Of a DNA stretch of 35,444 bases, positions 1 to 8,972 are shown one piece after another. The stretch is from CAYWFP01 sp964457365. GTDB taxonomy: Bacteria > Planctomycetota > SZUA-567. How positions within the stretch are numbered: position 1 is the first letter of the stretch; the number at the start of each line of letters is the position of its first letter. The DNA is taken from NCBI GenBank assembly GCA_964457365.1, contig CAYWFP010000032.1:1-35444 (forward strand). The letters run 5' to 3'. Under the pieces are notes generated by a model. The model made no database searches. It saw only the letters and a program-made list of their open reading frames with translations, and was not told the origin of the DNA. The translations under genes and the position numbers were made by a program.

Positions 1-1
1 G

Positions 2-1051
2 CTGATCCGCGGGCTCGCCGCCGCGGGGCACGAGGTCATGCTCCACGTTTTCGGCAACCATCGGGCGGTGCATTACACCGAGGTGTACGAGCTGCCGGCG
101 AAGGTGCATTTCTCCGATATCAAGCGCGGCGTGCGCCTGCGCGCGCCGTTTGTCATCCTGTCGGATCTGCGCAAGCTGGCGCGCGACTTCGCCCCGGATA
201 TCCTCTTCGGCACGCTCTTCAAGGCCAGCGCCGCGGTCAGACTGGCCCGGATGCTCGGTCTCGCCTCCGCGCGAACCGTCGTCAGCATCCGCACGGACTA
301 CGCCAAGGTCTACCCGTGGCATCACAAACTGCTCGAGGAGGCGCTCCTGCCGTTTTGCGACCTGTGGACCACCAACCACGCCGGCTCCTACCGGCGCTTC
401 CACGCGCGCCTGGGCGACCGCGTGCGGCACATCCCCAACGGCATCGACGCAAACGACGTCGCCGCCACCGGCGCGGACGTGCGCCGGGGTTACGAAGGGC
501 TGCTGCTGGTCGCGCTCGGCAGCGTCTACTTCCCGTACAAGAACCAGGACCGCCTCGTCGAGGCGCTGGCGCGGGTGCGGTCGCGGCGGCCGGACCTTCG
601 TTTCAGACAGTTGATCGTCGGCGGCGGCGCGCATCGCGACCGGCTGGCGGCGATGGTCGCGCGCCTGGAGTTGGCGGACACGGTCGAGCTGATTCCGGCC
701 GTGCAGAACGTCGGCGACTACCTGCACGCGGCCGACGCGCTGGTCCATCCGGCCGTCGTCGAGGGCCTGCCGAACGTGGTGCTCGAGGCCATGCTCTGCG
801 GCAAACCGGTCGTCGCCTCGCGTTACGTCGGCGAACTCGGTATCATACGCGATAACGAGACCGGCGTCGTGGCGTCCGGCGACGACGCCGACGCGCTGGC
901 CGCGGCGCTGCTGAGCTTTCTCGCTACCGACGCGGCCGAACGCCGGCGGATGGGCGCGCGCGCCCGGCTGGCGGTGAAGACGGATTACTCCACCGAGCGC
1001 ATGGTGGCCGCGCATATCGCCGCGTTCGAACGGGTTTGGGCGCGGACTTGA
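2..1051 (+). CDS. GT4 glycosyltransferase, 5' end outside window
   Basis: The reading frame is open from base 2, and the residues before the first ATG at 38 (LIRGLAAAGHEVM) fit the N-terminal first strand and helix of GT-B glycosyltransferases. The real start is therefore probably upstream of the window and the ATG at 38 is internal. 349 residues are visible. The C-terminal half carries the GT4 donor-site signature EGLPNVVLEAMLCGKPVVAS, with the Glu-x7-Glu pair that contacts the nucleotide sugar, preceded by a Rossmann strand (LLLVALGSVYFPYKNQD). The expected role is cytoplasmic transfer of a sugar from a nucleotide-sugar donor to a growing lipid-linked glycan. Donor and acceptor cannot be read from sequence. 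It lies 16 bases upstream of asnB and is probably in the same operon. Confidence 0.88.
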   Translation: MIRGLAAAGHEVMLHVFGNHRAVHYTEVYELPAKVHFSDIKRGVRLRAPFVILSDLRKLARDFAPDILFGTLFKASAAVRLARMLGLASARTVVSIRTDYAKVYPWHHKLLEEALLPFCDLWTTNHAGSYRRFHARLGDRVRHIPNGIDANDVAATGADVRRGYEGLLLVALGSVYFPYKNQDRLVEALARVRSRRPDLRFRQLIVGGGAHRDRLAAMVARLELADTVELIPAVQNVGDYLHAADALVHPAVVEGLPNVVLEAMLCGKPVVASRYVGELGIIRDNETGVVASGDDADALAAALLSFLATDAAERRRMGARARLAVKTDYSTERMVAAHIAAFERVWART

Positions 1052-1067
1052 ATCATTCGGAGTCGGC

Positions 1068-2966
1068 ATGTGCGGCATCGCGGGATATTCCGGTCGGTTC
1101 GACAGCGCGCTGCTGAAGGCGATGAGCGACGCCATGGCCCACCGCGGTCCCGACGACTCCGGCCTCTGGCAGGAGCTCGCCGACGGCGTCGGCTTGGCCC
1201 ACCGGCGGCTCTCCATCATCGACCTTACCGACGCGGGGCACCAGCCGATGTGGGACGCCACCCGCCGCGCCTGCATCGTCTATAACGGCGAGCTGTACAA
1301 CTACCGCGAACTGCGCGCGCGGTTGCGCGAACAGGGCTTCGCCTTCCACAGCGAGACCGACACCGAGGTGCTGCTGAACCTCTACCTCCGCGACGGCGAG
1401 AAGATGCTCGATGCGCTCAACGGCATCTTCGCCTTCGCCCTCTGGGACACCGTCCGCCGCCGGCTCTTCCTGGCGCGAGACCCCTTCGGCGTCAAGCCGC
1501 TCTACTACGCCCCGACCGATCACGGCTTCCTCTTCGCCAGCGAGATCAAATCGCTGCTGCGCGCGCCTTCGCTGCCGCGCGAGCTGGACCTCGAGGCGGT
1601 ACGCCATTACCTGGCCTACCTCTGGTGCCCCGCGCCGCGGACGGCGCTGCGGGCGGTGCGGAAAGTGCCCCCCGGCAACGCCCTCTTCGTGACCGACGGC
1701 CGCGTCGACGCCTCGTGGCGCTACTTCCCCTCGCCCTACGACCGCATGCCCGATAGGCTGGACGACGAGGAGGCCGTGGCCGCGGTCGACCGGCATCTGC
1801 GGCAGGCGGTCGAGCGGCAGATGGTCGCCGACGTCCCCGTCGGGGCGTTCCTCTCGGGCGGGCTCGACTCGAGCGCGATCGTCTCCTACGCGCGTGAATG
1901 CACCGGCCGACGCCTGCAATGCTTCACCATCGAGCTGCAGGACGACGCCTTCGCGCGCGAGGGCTTCGTCGACGATTTGCCCTACGCCGAGGCGGTGGCG
2001 CGGGAGTTGGACGTCGAGCTGCACCGCATCCGCGTCGGGCCGGAGATGGCCGAGGAGGTGCCGCGCATGGTCTGGCACCTCGACGAGCCGCAGGCCGACC
2101 CCGCGCCGATCAACGCCTACTTCATCTGCAAGCTCGCGCGCGCGCACGGCATGAAGGTGCTGCTCTCGGGCGCCGGCGGCGACGATATCCTCACCGGCTA
2201 CCGCCGCCACTGGGCGCTGCTGCAGGAGCGCTACTGGAGCTGGCTGCCGGCGGGCGCGCGCTGCCTGCTGGCGAGCGCCGCGGCGTCGCTGCCGCCGTCG
2301 CGGCCGCTGCTGCGGCGGCTGGGGCGGGCGTTCCGGTTCGCCTCGTACAACCCCGACGAACGCATCGCCGGCTACTTCCGCTGGCTCGATCCGCGGGAGC
2401 GCTACTCGCTCTACGGCCCGGCGTTGTCGCAGGCGGCGCGGCGGGAGGGCTTCTCCGCGCCGCTGATGGCCACGCTGGCGGAGCTGCCGCGCTGCGTCCC
2501 GCGGCTGAACCGGATGCTGGCGCTGGAGGCGCGGCATTTCCTGGCCGATCACAACCTCAACTACACCGACAAGATGGGCATGGCCGTCGGCGTCGAGGTG
2601 CGCGTGCCGTTTCTCGATCCGGAGCTGGTGGCCCTGGCTGCGCGGCTGCCGCTGCGGTGCAAGCAGCGCGGCCGCGTGGGCAAGTGGGTTCTGCGCCGGG
2701 CTATGGCGTCGCGCCTGCCGAGCCGTATAATCGACCGGCCCAAGACCGGCTTCGGCGCGCCGCTCAGGGCCTGGCTGCGCGGGCCGCTGCAGCCGTTGGT
2801 GGAGGACCTGCTCTGCGCGAGGACGGTGGCGGCGCGGGGTCTCTTCGATCCGCGCGGCGTGGCGTCGCTGATCGCGCGCGACCGTGCCGGGCGCGTCGAC
2901 GGGGCGTACACGCTCTTCGCGCTGATGTGCATGGAGCTCTGGTGCCGGCAGTTCGTGGACCGCTGA
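1068..2966 (+). CDS. asnB: Asparagine synthase (glutamine-hydrolysing) type amidotransferase
   Basis: A 632-residue protein beginning MCGIAGYSG. After Met removal Cys2 is the N-terminal nucleophile of class II glutamine amidotransferases; RGPDD (26-30) and YNGELYNY (72-79) are further glutaminase motifs. The ATP-pyrophosphatase P-loop SGGLDSS is at 263-269 and the C-terminal synthetase domain runs to the end, so the length is normal. The start is fixed by the Cys2 rule and by a CGGAG ribosome site a few bases upstream. Members of this family inside polysaccharide loci are often thought to amidate sugar acids or other carboxylates rather than to supply asparagine. Location between a glycosyltransferase and a sugar oxidoreductase supports that here, but the substrate is inference. 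Confidence 0.93.
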   Translation: MCGIAGYSGRFDSALLKAMSDAMAHRGPDDSGLWQELADGVGLAHRRLSIIDLTDAGHQPMWDATRRACIVYNGELYNYRELRARLREQGFAFHSETDTEVLLNLYLRDGEKMLDALNGIFAFALWDTVRRRLFLARDPFGVKPLYYAPTDHGFLFASEIKSLLRAPSLPRELDLEAVRHYLAYLWCPAPRTALRAVRKVPPGNALFVTDGRVDASWRYFPSPYDRMPDRLDDEEAVAAVDRHLRQAVERQMVADVPVGAFLSGGLDSSAIVSYARECTGRRLQCFTIELQDDAFAREGFVDDLPYAEAVARELDVELHRIRVGPEMAEEVPRMVWHLDEPQADPAPINAYFICKLARAHGMKVLLSGAGGDDILTGYRRHWALLQERYWSWLPAGARCLLASAAASLPPSRPLLRRLGRAFRFASYNPDERIAGYFRWLDPRERYSLYGPALSQAARREGFSAPLMATLAELPRCVPRLNRMLALEARHFLADHNLNYTDKMGMAVGVEVRVPFLDPELVALAARLPLRCKQRGRVGKWVLRRAMASRLPSRIIDRPKTGFGAPLRAWLRGPLQPLVEDLLCARTVAARGLFDPRGVASLIARDRAGRVDGAYTLFALMCMELWCRQFVDR

Positions 2967-2982
2967 GAACGGGACGGAGACG

Positions 2983-5112
2983 ATGAAACAGATCCTGCAG
3001 AATTTGAAGACCGGCGCGACCGAGCTCGTCGCCGTGCCGGCGCCGAAGGTGCGCCCGGGTCACCTTCTGATCCGCACGCGCGCCAGCGTGGTCTCCTCCG
3101 GGACCGAGCGCATGCTCGTCGAGTTCGGCCGGGCCAACCTGCTGGAGAAGGCCCGCCAGCAGCCCGAGCGCGTGCTGCAGGTGGTGCAGAAGATCCGCAC
3201 CGACGGGCTCCTGCCGACGCTGGACGCGGTCTTCGGCAAGCTCGACCAGCCCCTTCCGCTGGGCTACTCCAGCGCCGGGGTGGTGCTCGAGGTCGGCGAG
3301 GGCGTCGCGGGGTTCTCCCCCGGCGACCGCCTCGCCAGCAACGGCCCGCACGCCGGGACGGTCTGCGTCCCGGTCAATCTCTGCGCCGCGATTCCGGAGT
3401 CCGTGGCGGACCGCGAGGCTGCCTTCGCGGTTCTCGGGGCTATCGCGCTCCAGGGCGTCCGCCTCGCGGAGCCGACGCTGGGCGAGCGCTTCGTCGTCGC
3501 CGGGCTGGGCCTGATCGGCCTGCTGGCGGTGCAGTTGCTCCAGGCGCACGGCTGCCGGGTGCTCGGGCTCGACTTCGACCCCGCGCGCCTCGAGCTGGCC
3601 CGTTCCTTCGGCGCCGAGACGCACGACCTGGCGGCCAACCCCGATCCGTTGCCCGCGGCCGCGCGTTTCGCCGGCGGCCGGGGCGTCGACGGCGTGCTGA
3701 TCGCCGCGAGCACCCGGAGCAGCGACCCGGTGCGCCAGGCCGCGCGGATGTGCCGCCAGCGCGGGCGGATCGTCCTCGTCGGCGTCGCCGGGCTCGAGCT
3801 CGATCGCGCGGACTTCTACGAGAAGGAGCTGACCTTCCGCGTCTCCTGCTCCTACGGCCCGGGCCGCTACGACCCGGAGTACGAGGACCGCGGCCGCGAT
3901 TACCCTTTCGGCTTCGTCCGCTGGACCGAGCAGCGCAACATCGAGGCGGTGCTGGCGATGATGGCCGCGGGGCGGGTGCGCGCGCGGCCGTTGATTACCC
4001 ACACCTTCGCTTTCGCCGGCGCCGAGGAGGCCTACCGCGTGCTGTGCGAGGAGAAGGATGCGCTGGGACTGGTCCTCGACTACCCCCGCGACGAAGACCA
4101 GGCCGCGCCCGTCCGGACGGTGGCGTACGAACCCAAGCGGCACGCGCCCGTGGACGCGCCGACGCTCGGCGTGCTCGGCGCGGGCAATTACGCCGCGCGG
4201 GTGCTGCTGCCGATCCTGCGCGGCGCGGGGGTGAGGCTGCACACCGTCGCCAGCGCCGGCGGCACCAGTGCCGCGGTGGCCGCGCGCAAGTTCGGCTTCG
4301 CCCGGGCCGTCTCCGAGCCGGCGGCGCTGCTGGCGGAGGCGGCGATCGACACCGTCCTCGTCGCCACCCGGCACGACAGCCACGCCCGCTACGTCTGCGC
4401 GGCGCTCGAATCCGGCAAGCACGTCTTCTGCGAGAAGCCGCTCTGCCTGACGCGCGCGGAGCTGCAGGAGATCCGCCGGGTCTACGAGCCGCTCCTCGCC
4501 GGCGAGAACCCGCCGCTTCTGATGCTCGGCTACAACCGCCGCTTCGCCCCGCTGACCCGGACATTGGCGCGGTTGCTGACCGCAGCGCCGCGGCCGAAGT
4601 GCTTCGTCATGACCGTCAACGCCGGCGCGCTGCCCGCCGGCCACTGGACCCGCGATGCGCGGCGCGGCGGGGGGCGCATCCTGGGCGAGGCGTGCCACTT
4701 CGTTGACCTGCTGCGCTTCCTCGCCGGCGCGCCGGTGGCGTCGGTGCAGGCGCGGTGCCTCGGCGCGGCGGACGCCGGCGAGGACACGGCGACGATCACC
4801 CTCGGCTTCGCCGACGGCTCGCTCGGGACGATCCACTATTTCGCCAACGGCGCCAAGGCGTTTCCCAAGGAACGGCTGGAGGTCTTCTGCGCCGGCGGCG
4901 TGCTCGTGCTCGACAACTTCCGTACGCTGCGCGGCTACGGCTGGCCCGGCTTCTGCGCCGCGCGGCTCTGGGCGCAGGACAAGGGCAACGGCGCCTGCCT
5001 GGAAGCCTTTCTCGCGGCCGTGCGCGAAGGGGCGCCGTCGCCGATTCCGTTAGACCAGCTCGTCGAGGTGCAGGAGGCGCTTCTCGACATCGTGGAGGCC
5101 GTCCGCGCTTGA
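2983..5112 (+). CDS. Bi-domain oxidoreductase: medium-chain dehydrogenase fused to Gfo/Idh/MocA domain
   Basis: A 709-residue fusion. The N-terminal half is a zinc-type alcohol dehydrogenase fold with the nucleotide-binding loop GLGLIGLLAVQLL. The C-terminal half is a Gfo/Idh/MocA domain with its own Rossmann loop (GVLGAGNYAARVLLP) and the EKP motif (FCEKPLCL). The positions that hold catalytic zinc ligands in alcohol dehydrogenases are replaced: SVVSSGTE in place of the usual Cys-Gly-x-Cys-Gly-Thr-Asp, and GYSSAG in place of Gly-His-Glu. The first half is thus probably zinc-independent. This fusion is a known companion of heparinase-like genes in exopolysaccharide loci. Likely role: NAD-dependent oxidation/reduction of a nucleotide sugar or uronate; substrate unknown. 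ATG 2983 follows a GACGGAGACG ribosome site. Confidence 0.9.
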   Translation: MKQILQNLKTGATELVAVPAPKVRPGHLLIRTRASVVSSGTERMLVEFGRANLLEKARQQPERVLQVVQKIRTDGLLPTLDAVFGKLDQPLPLGYSSAGVVLEVGEGVAGFSPGDRLASNGPHAGTVCVPVNLCAAIPESVADREAAFAVLGAIALQGVRLAEPTLGERFVVAGLGLIGLLAVQLLQAHGCRVLGLDFDPARLELARSFGAETHDLAANPDPLPAAARFAGGRGVDGVLIAASTRSSDPVRQAARMCRQRGRIVLVGVAGLELDRADFYEKELTFRVSCSYGPGRYDPEYEDRGRDYPFGFVRWTEQRNIEAVLAMMAAGRVRARPLITHTFAFAGAEEAYRVLCEEKDALGLVLDYPRDEDQAAPVRTVAYEPKRHAPVDAPTLGVLGAGNYAARVLLPILRGAGVRLHTVASAGGTSAAVAARKFGFARAVSEPAALLAEAAIDTVLVATRHDSHARYVCAALESGKHVFCEKPLCLTRAELQEIRRVYEPLLAGENPPLLMLGYNRRFAPLTRTLARLLTAAPRPKCFVMTVNAGALPAGHWTRDARRGGGRILGEACHFVDLLRFLAGAPVASVQARCLGAADAGEDTATITLGFADGSLGTIHYFANGAKAFPKERLEVFCAGGVLVLDNFRTLRGYGWPGFCAARLWAQDKGNGACLEAFLAAVREGAPSPIPLDQLVEVQEALLDIVEAVRA

Positions 5113-6758
5113 GCCTGTTACGCACCTATCGCACGCTGCGCCATCTGAAGCCCTCGCAGATCTGGGGGCGGCTGACGTATCGCCTGGCGCGGCCCGCGCC
5201 GGATCTCTCGCTCGCGCCGCCGGTCTGCGCGGAATCCTCCGGCTGGACGCCGCCGGCGATGCGCCCCGCGCGCATGCTCGGGCCGGAGCTCTTCCGCTTT
5301 CTCAACGAGCAGCACGATCTGGCGCGCCCCGCCGACTGGGACGATCCGGAGCTCGCCCGGCTCTGGCGCTACAACCTGCACTACTTCGAGGACCTCGTCG
5401 GGGAGAACGCGCCTGCAAGGCGCGACTGGCACGCGCGGCTGATCGCGCGCTGGATCGACGAGAACCCGCCCGGCACGGGCACCGGCTGGGAGCCGTATCC
5501 CACGAGCCTGCGTATCGTCAACTGGATCAAGTGGGCGCTGGCGGGGAACACGCTGCCGCCGAAGGCGCCGCACAGCCTCGCGGTCCAGGCGCGCTGGCTG
5601 GGCCGGCGGCTGGAGTGGCGCCTGCTGGGCAACCACCTCCTGGCCAACGCCAAGGCGCTCTTCTTCGCCGGCTGCTACTTCGCCGGCGACGAGGCGCGGG
5701 CGTGGCGGACGAGCGCGGAGTACATCCTCGGCCTGGAACTGCCCGACACGCCGGAGGTCGGCCAGGTCCTCCCCGATGGCGGGCATGTCGAGACCAGCCC
5801 CCTCTACCACTGCCTCGCGCTCGAGGACGTGCTGGACCTGGTCAACATCGCCCGCGTCTGCGGCCGGACGCCGCTGCGCCACTGGCCCGAAGTCGCCCGG
5901 GACATGCTGCGCTGGCTCGGCTGCCTGCTCCACCCCGACGGCGATCCGGCGCTCTTCGGCGACACCGCCTTCGGCGTCGCGCCGACGCCGGCGGAGCTCT
6001 TCGCCTATGCCCGGCGGCTGCGCATCGCGCTGCCTCCGCCGCCGCCGCCGGGGTTCGTCCACCTGCCCGACACCGGCTACGTCCGCGCCGAGGAGGGGCC
6101 GGCCACGGCGTTCCTCGACATCGGCCCGATCGGCCCCGACTGGCTGCCCGCGCACGGCCATGCCGACACCGGCGGCTTCGAGCTCTCCCTCTTCGGCCGC
6201 CGCGCGGTCGTGGATTCGGGCGTTTCCTGCTACGGTACCGGCGCCGAGCGGCTGCGCCAGCGCGGGACCGCCGCGCACAACACCCTCGTCGTCGACGGCG
6301 AGGACTCGAGCGAAGTCTGGCACGGCTTCCGCGTGGCGCGCCGGAGCCGCATCCTGCACGCCTCGTGCGAGCCGGCGGAGAACACCGTCCGGGTGAAGCA
6401 CGACGGCTACGCGCGCCTGCCGGGCCGGCCGGTGCATGCGCGCGCGTGGACGCTGACGGCGCGGGATCTGCTGATCGTCGACAAGGTCGAGGGGAGCTGC
6501 CGGCACCGGCTCGAGCTGCCGTTCCATATTCACCCGGACCTGCGGGTCGAGCAGGCGCAGCGGCATTACGTCGAGCTCCGCGACGAGGATCGCCGGCTGC
6601 TCGCGGTGCTCTCCTTCGACCCGGCCGTCGAGGTGCGCGTGGAGGAGACGACGTATCACCCGGAGTTCGGCCTGCGCTTGCCGACAAGAAAGGTGGTGGC
6701 CCGCTGCGAGGCGGAGCTGCCGACGACGCTGACGACGCGGATCCGCTGGGGGGAGTGA
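5109..6758 (+). CDS. Heparinase II/III family protein (polysaccharide lyase-like)
   Basis: Predicted start is TTG at 5109, giving 549 residues. The TTG overlaps the TGA of the preceding gene (TTGA), and GGAGG at 5094-5098 lies ten bases upstream, so translation is probably coupled. Any in-frame start further upstream would lie deep inside the previous gene. Features typical of the family: an N-terminal alpha/alpha toroid with WRYNLHYFEDL and GNHLLANAKALFFAG, the DGGHVETSPLYH segment, and a C-terminal beta-rich region with HGHADTGGFELSLFGR and AAHNTLVVDG. Candidate catalytic Asn, Tyr and His residues fall in these motifs. Unlike secreted heparinases it has no visible signal peptide. Within biosynthetic loci such proteins may trim or edit uronate-containing glycan; here that is inference. 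Confidence 0.87.
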   Translation: MSLLRTYRTLRHLKPSQIWGRLTYRLARPAPDLSLAPPVCAESSGWTPPAMRPARMLGPELFRFLNEQHDLARPADWDDPELARLWRYNLHYFEDLVGENAPARRDWHARLIARWIDENPPGTGTGWEPYPTSLRIVNWIKWALAGNTLPPKAPHSLAVQARWLGRRLEWRLLGNHLLANAKALFFAGCYFAGDEARAWRTSAEYILGLELPDTPEVGQVLPDGGHVETSPLYHCLALEDVLDLVNIARVCGRTPLRHWPEVARDMLRWLGCLLHPDGDPALFGDTAFGVAPTPAELFAYARRLRIALPPPPPPGFVHLPDTGYVRAEEGPATAFLDIGPIGPDWLPAHGHADTGGFELSLFGRRAVVDSGVSCYGTGAERLRQRGTAAHNTLVVDGEDSSEVWHGFRVARRSRILHASCEPAENTVRVKHDGYARLPGRPVHARAWTLTARDLLIVDKVEGSCRHRLELPFHIHPDLRVEQAQRHYVELRDEDRRLLAVLSFDPAVEVRVEETTYHPEFGLRLPTRKVVARCEAELPTTLTTRIRWGE

Positions 6759-8008
6759 TGCGCATCCTGTTCCTGACCGAGAATTTCCCGCCCGAGTGCA
6801 ACGCCGCGGCCACGCGCGTGTACGAGCGCGCCTGCTGGTGGGTGAGGTGGGGGCACGAGGTCACCGTGATCGCCTGCGCGCCGAACTTCCCCGAGGGCCG
6901 CGTCTTCCCCGGCTACGCCAACGACTGGTACCGTGTCGAAGATGTCGACGGCATCCGCGTCGTCCGCGTCAAGACCTATATCGCCCGCAACCAGGGCTTC
7001 TTCCGCCGCACGCTGGACTTTCTGAGCTTCCTGTTCTCCGGCTTCTGCGCCGGGCTGATCCAGCCGCGCTTCGACCTCGTCGCCGCCACCTCGCCGCAGT
7101 TCTTCAGCGCCGTCGCCGGCTGGCTCGTCGGCATTGTCCGCCGGCGCCCCTTCGTCTTCGAGCTGGGCGACCTGTGGCCGGCCTCGATCGCCGCGCTGGG
7201 CGCCATGCGCAAGCGCCGGCTCTACCGCGTTCTGGAGACGATGGAGCTGTTTCTCTACCGGCGCGCCGCGGCGGTGGTGGCCCTCACTGGCGCGTTTAAG
7301 CGCGACCTGGTGTCGCGCGGCATCGATCCGGACAAGATCGCCGTCGTCGTCAACGGCGTCGATCTCGACCGCTACGCGCCCGCGTCCCGCGACGAGACGC
7401 TCGCCGCCGACTGCGGCCTCGGCGGCAGGTTCGTCGTCGGCTACATCGGCACGCACGGCATGGCCCACGGGCTGGAGAACGTGCTCGCCGCGGCCGCGCT
7501 GCTGCGGGACGAGCCGGATGTGCGCTTCCTCTTCGTCGGCACCGGCGCCGCGCGCGAGGCGCTGCTGGCCGAGGCCGTGGCGCGCGGGTTGGCGAACGTC
7601 GTCTTCGTGCCGCGCCAACCCAAGGAACGCATGCCCGCCTTCTGGAGCCTCTGCGACGTGGCGCTGATTCACCTGAAGGATTTGCCGGTCTTCGAGACGG
7701 TCATCCCCTCGAAGATGTTCGAGGCCATGGGCATGGGCCTGCCGCTGCTGATGGTCGCGCCCGCGGGGGAGGCCAGCGCCATCGTCGAGCGCGAACGGGC
7801 CGGGCTGTGGGTGCCCGCCGGCGACCCGGCCGCCTTCGCCGCGGCGGTGCGGCGCCTGCATCACGACCGGGGCCTGCTGGCCGAGTTGGGCCGCAACGCC
7901 CTCGCCGCCGCGCCGCGCTACAGCCGCGAACGACAGGCGCGCGACATGCTCGCCGCGCTCGAGGCGGTGCGCGCCGGCCGGGCGCTGCCGCGTGGGGGAG
8001 AGGGCTGA
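6758..8008 (+). CDS. GT4 glycosyltransferase, WbuB-like
   Basis: 416 residues. The ATG at 6758 overlaps the stop of the heparinase-like gene (TGATG) and is preceded by a GGGGGGAG ribosome site. The N-terminus (MRILFLTENFPPECNAAATR) and the segment VTVIACAPNFPEGRVFPGY closely resemble WbuB-type transferases of O-antigen loci. The C-terminal GT-B half has VGYIGTHGMAHGLENVL and a donor-site region FETVIPSKMFEAMGMGLPLL. WbuB in Escherichia coli adds an N-acetylfucosamine residue. A FucNAc/QuiNAc-type donor would suit the dehydratase and reductase downstream, but donor specificity cannot be read reliably. Cytoplasmic or membrane-associated. Confidence 0.88.
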   Translation: MRILFLTENFPPECNAAATRVYERACWWVRWGHEVTVIACAPNFPEGRVFPGYANDWYRVEDVDGIRVVRVKTYIARNQGFFRRTLDFLSFLFSGFCAGLIQPRFDLVAATSPQFFSAVAGWLVGIVRRRPFVFELGDLWPASIAALGAMRKRRLYRVLETMELFLYRRAAAVVALTGAFKRDLVSRGIDPDKIAVVVNGVDLDRYAPASRDETLAADCGLGGRFVVGYIGTHGMAHGLENVLAAAALLRDEPDVRFLFVGTGAAREALLAEAVARGLANVVFVPRQPKERMPAFWSLCDVALIHLKDLPVFETVIPSKMFEAMGMGLPLLMVAPAGEASAIVERERAGLWVPAGDPAAFAAAVRRLHHDRGLLAELGRNALAAAPRYSRERQARDMLAALEAVRAGRALPRGGEG

Positions 8009-8009
8009 G

Positions 8010-8972
8010 ATGCGCGTACTCGTCACCGGGGCCAACGGCTTTGTCGGACGCGAGACCTGCCGCCATCTGCGGGAACTCGGCTACGACGTCACCGCCGGGC
8101 TGCGGCGCTACATCCAGCCCGAACTGGTTCCGGAACTGCAGGGGTGCGAGCGGGTGGTGGTGGGCGATCTGGGGCCGCGGACCGATTGGGCCGAGGCGCT
8201 CGCGCGCGTCGACGCGGTGGTGCACCTGGCCGCGATGACCCCCGGCGGCTCCCGTCCGCGCGGGGCGAAGCTGGAGGACGCGAACGTCGACGGGGCGCGC
8301 GGACTGGCCGCGCAGGCCGGCGCGGCCGGCGTGCGGCGGTTCCTCTTCGTCAGCACCGCCCGCGTCCACGCGTCCGGGGACGAAACGCCGTTGACCGAAA
8401 ACTCCCCCCCCGCTCCGGAGGACGCGTACGCGCGCTCGAAATGGCAAGCTGAGCTGGCCGTGCGCGCGGCGCTGACCGGCGCCGACGCCGCGCTGACGGT
8501 GATCCGCCCGCCGCTGGTCTACGGCCCGGGCGCGAAGGGGAACTTCCTGCTCCTGCTCCGCGCGGTCTTCTCCGGCTGGCCGCTGCCGCTGGCGGGCGTG
8601 GAGAGCCGCCGCAGCCTCGTCGCGCGCGCCAACCTCGTCGACTTCTTCGTCCGCTGCCTCGAGCATCCCGGCGCCGCGGGCGAGACCTTCCTCGTCTCCG
8701 ACGACGAGGACCTGGCTCTGCCGGAGCTGATCCGCCGCATCGGCCGCGCGCTGGGGCGGCCCCCGTGGCTCTTGACGCTGCCGCGGGCGTGGCTGCCGCC
8801 TCTGGCGTGCCTGGTCGGGCGGGGCAAGGCGATGGCGCGGCTGCTGCGCGGCTGCGTCGTGGACGGCACCAAGGCCCGCCGCCGGCTGAACTGGACGCCG
8901 CCGGTGACGATGCACGCCGAGCTCGACCGGACCGCCGCGTGGTTCCGGCAGACGCGGAAAGGGCGCGCATGA
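8010..8972 (+). CDS. SDR sugar reductase/epimerase, WbpV/WbpK-like
   Basis: 320 residues from ATG 8010, one base after the upstream stop, with a GGGGGAGAGGG ribosome site. A GTG at 7992 in the same frame would add six residues ahead of the dinucleotide fold and is less likely. NAD(P) motif TGANGFVGRE is at the N-terminus and YARSK supplies the Tyr-x3-Lys pair. The segments IRPPLVYGPGAKGNFLLLLR, VSDDEDLALPELIRRI and RRRLNWTPPV match the pattern of the WbpV/WbpK group, which reduces UDP-4-keto-6-deoxy-GlcNAc to UDP-QuiNAc or UDP-FucNAc. This fits the WbpM-type dehydratase (10046) as supplier of substrate and the WbpL-type transferase immediately downstream as consumer. A simple 4-epimerase remains possible. 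Confidence 0.82.
   Translation: MRVLVTGANGFVGRETCRHLRELGYDVTAGLRRYIQPELVPELQGCERVVVGDLGPRTDWAEALARVDAVVHLAAMTPGGSRPRGAKLEDANVDGARGLAAQAGAAGVRRFLFVSTARVHASGDETPLTENSPPAPEDAYARSKWQAELAVRAALTGADAALTVIRPPLVYGPGAKGNFLLLLRAVFSGWPLPLAGVESRRSLVARANLVDFFVRCLEHPGAAGETFLVSDDEDLALPELIRRIGRALGRPPWLLTLPRAWLPPLACLVGRGKAMARLLRGCVVDGTKARRRLNWTPPVTMHAELDRTAAWFRQTRKGRA

Noticed and set aside
1068..2966. AsnB as housekeeping asparagine biosynthesis
   Set aside because: Possible, but the location inside a glycan operon makes amidation of a sugar acid or linked substrate more likely.
2764..4836. A 690-residue minus-strand frame across asnB and the fusion oxidoreductase
   Set aside because: It spans two well-supported plus-strand genes and has Arg/Ala/Gly-rich shadow composition.
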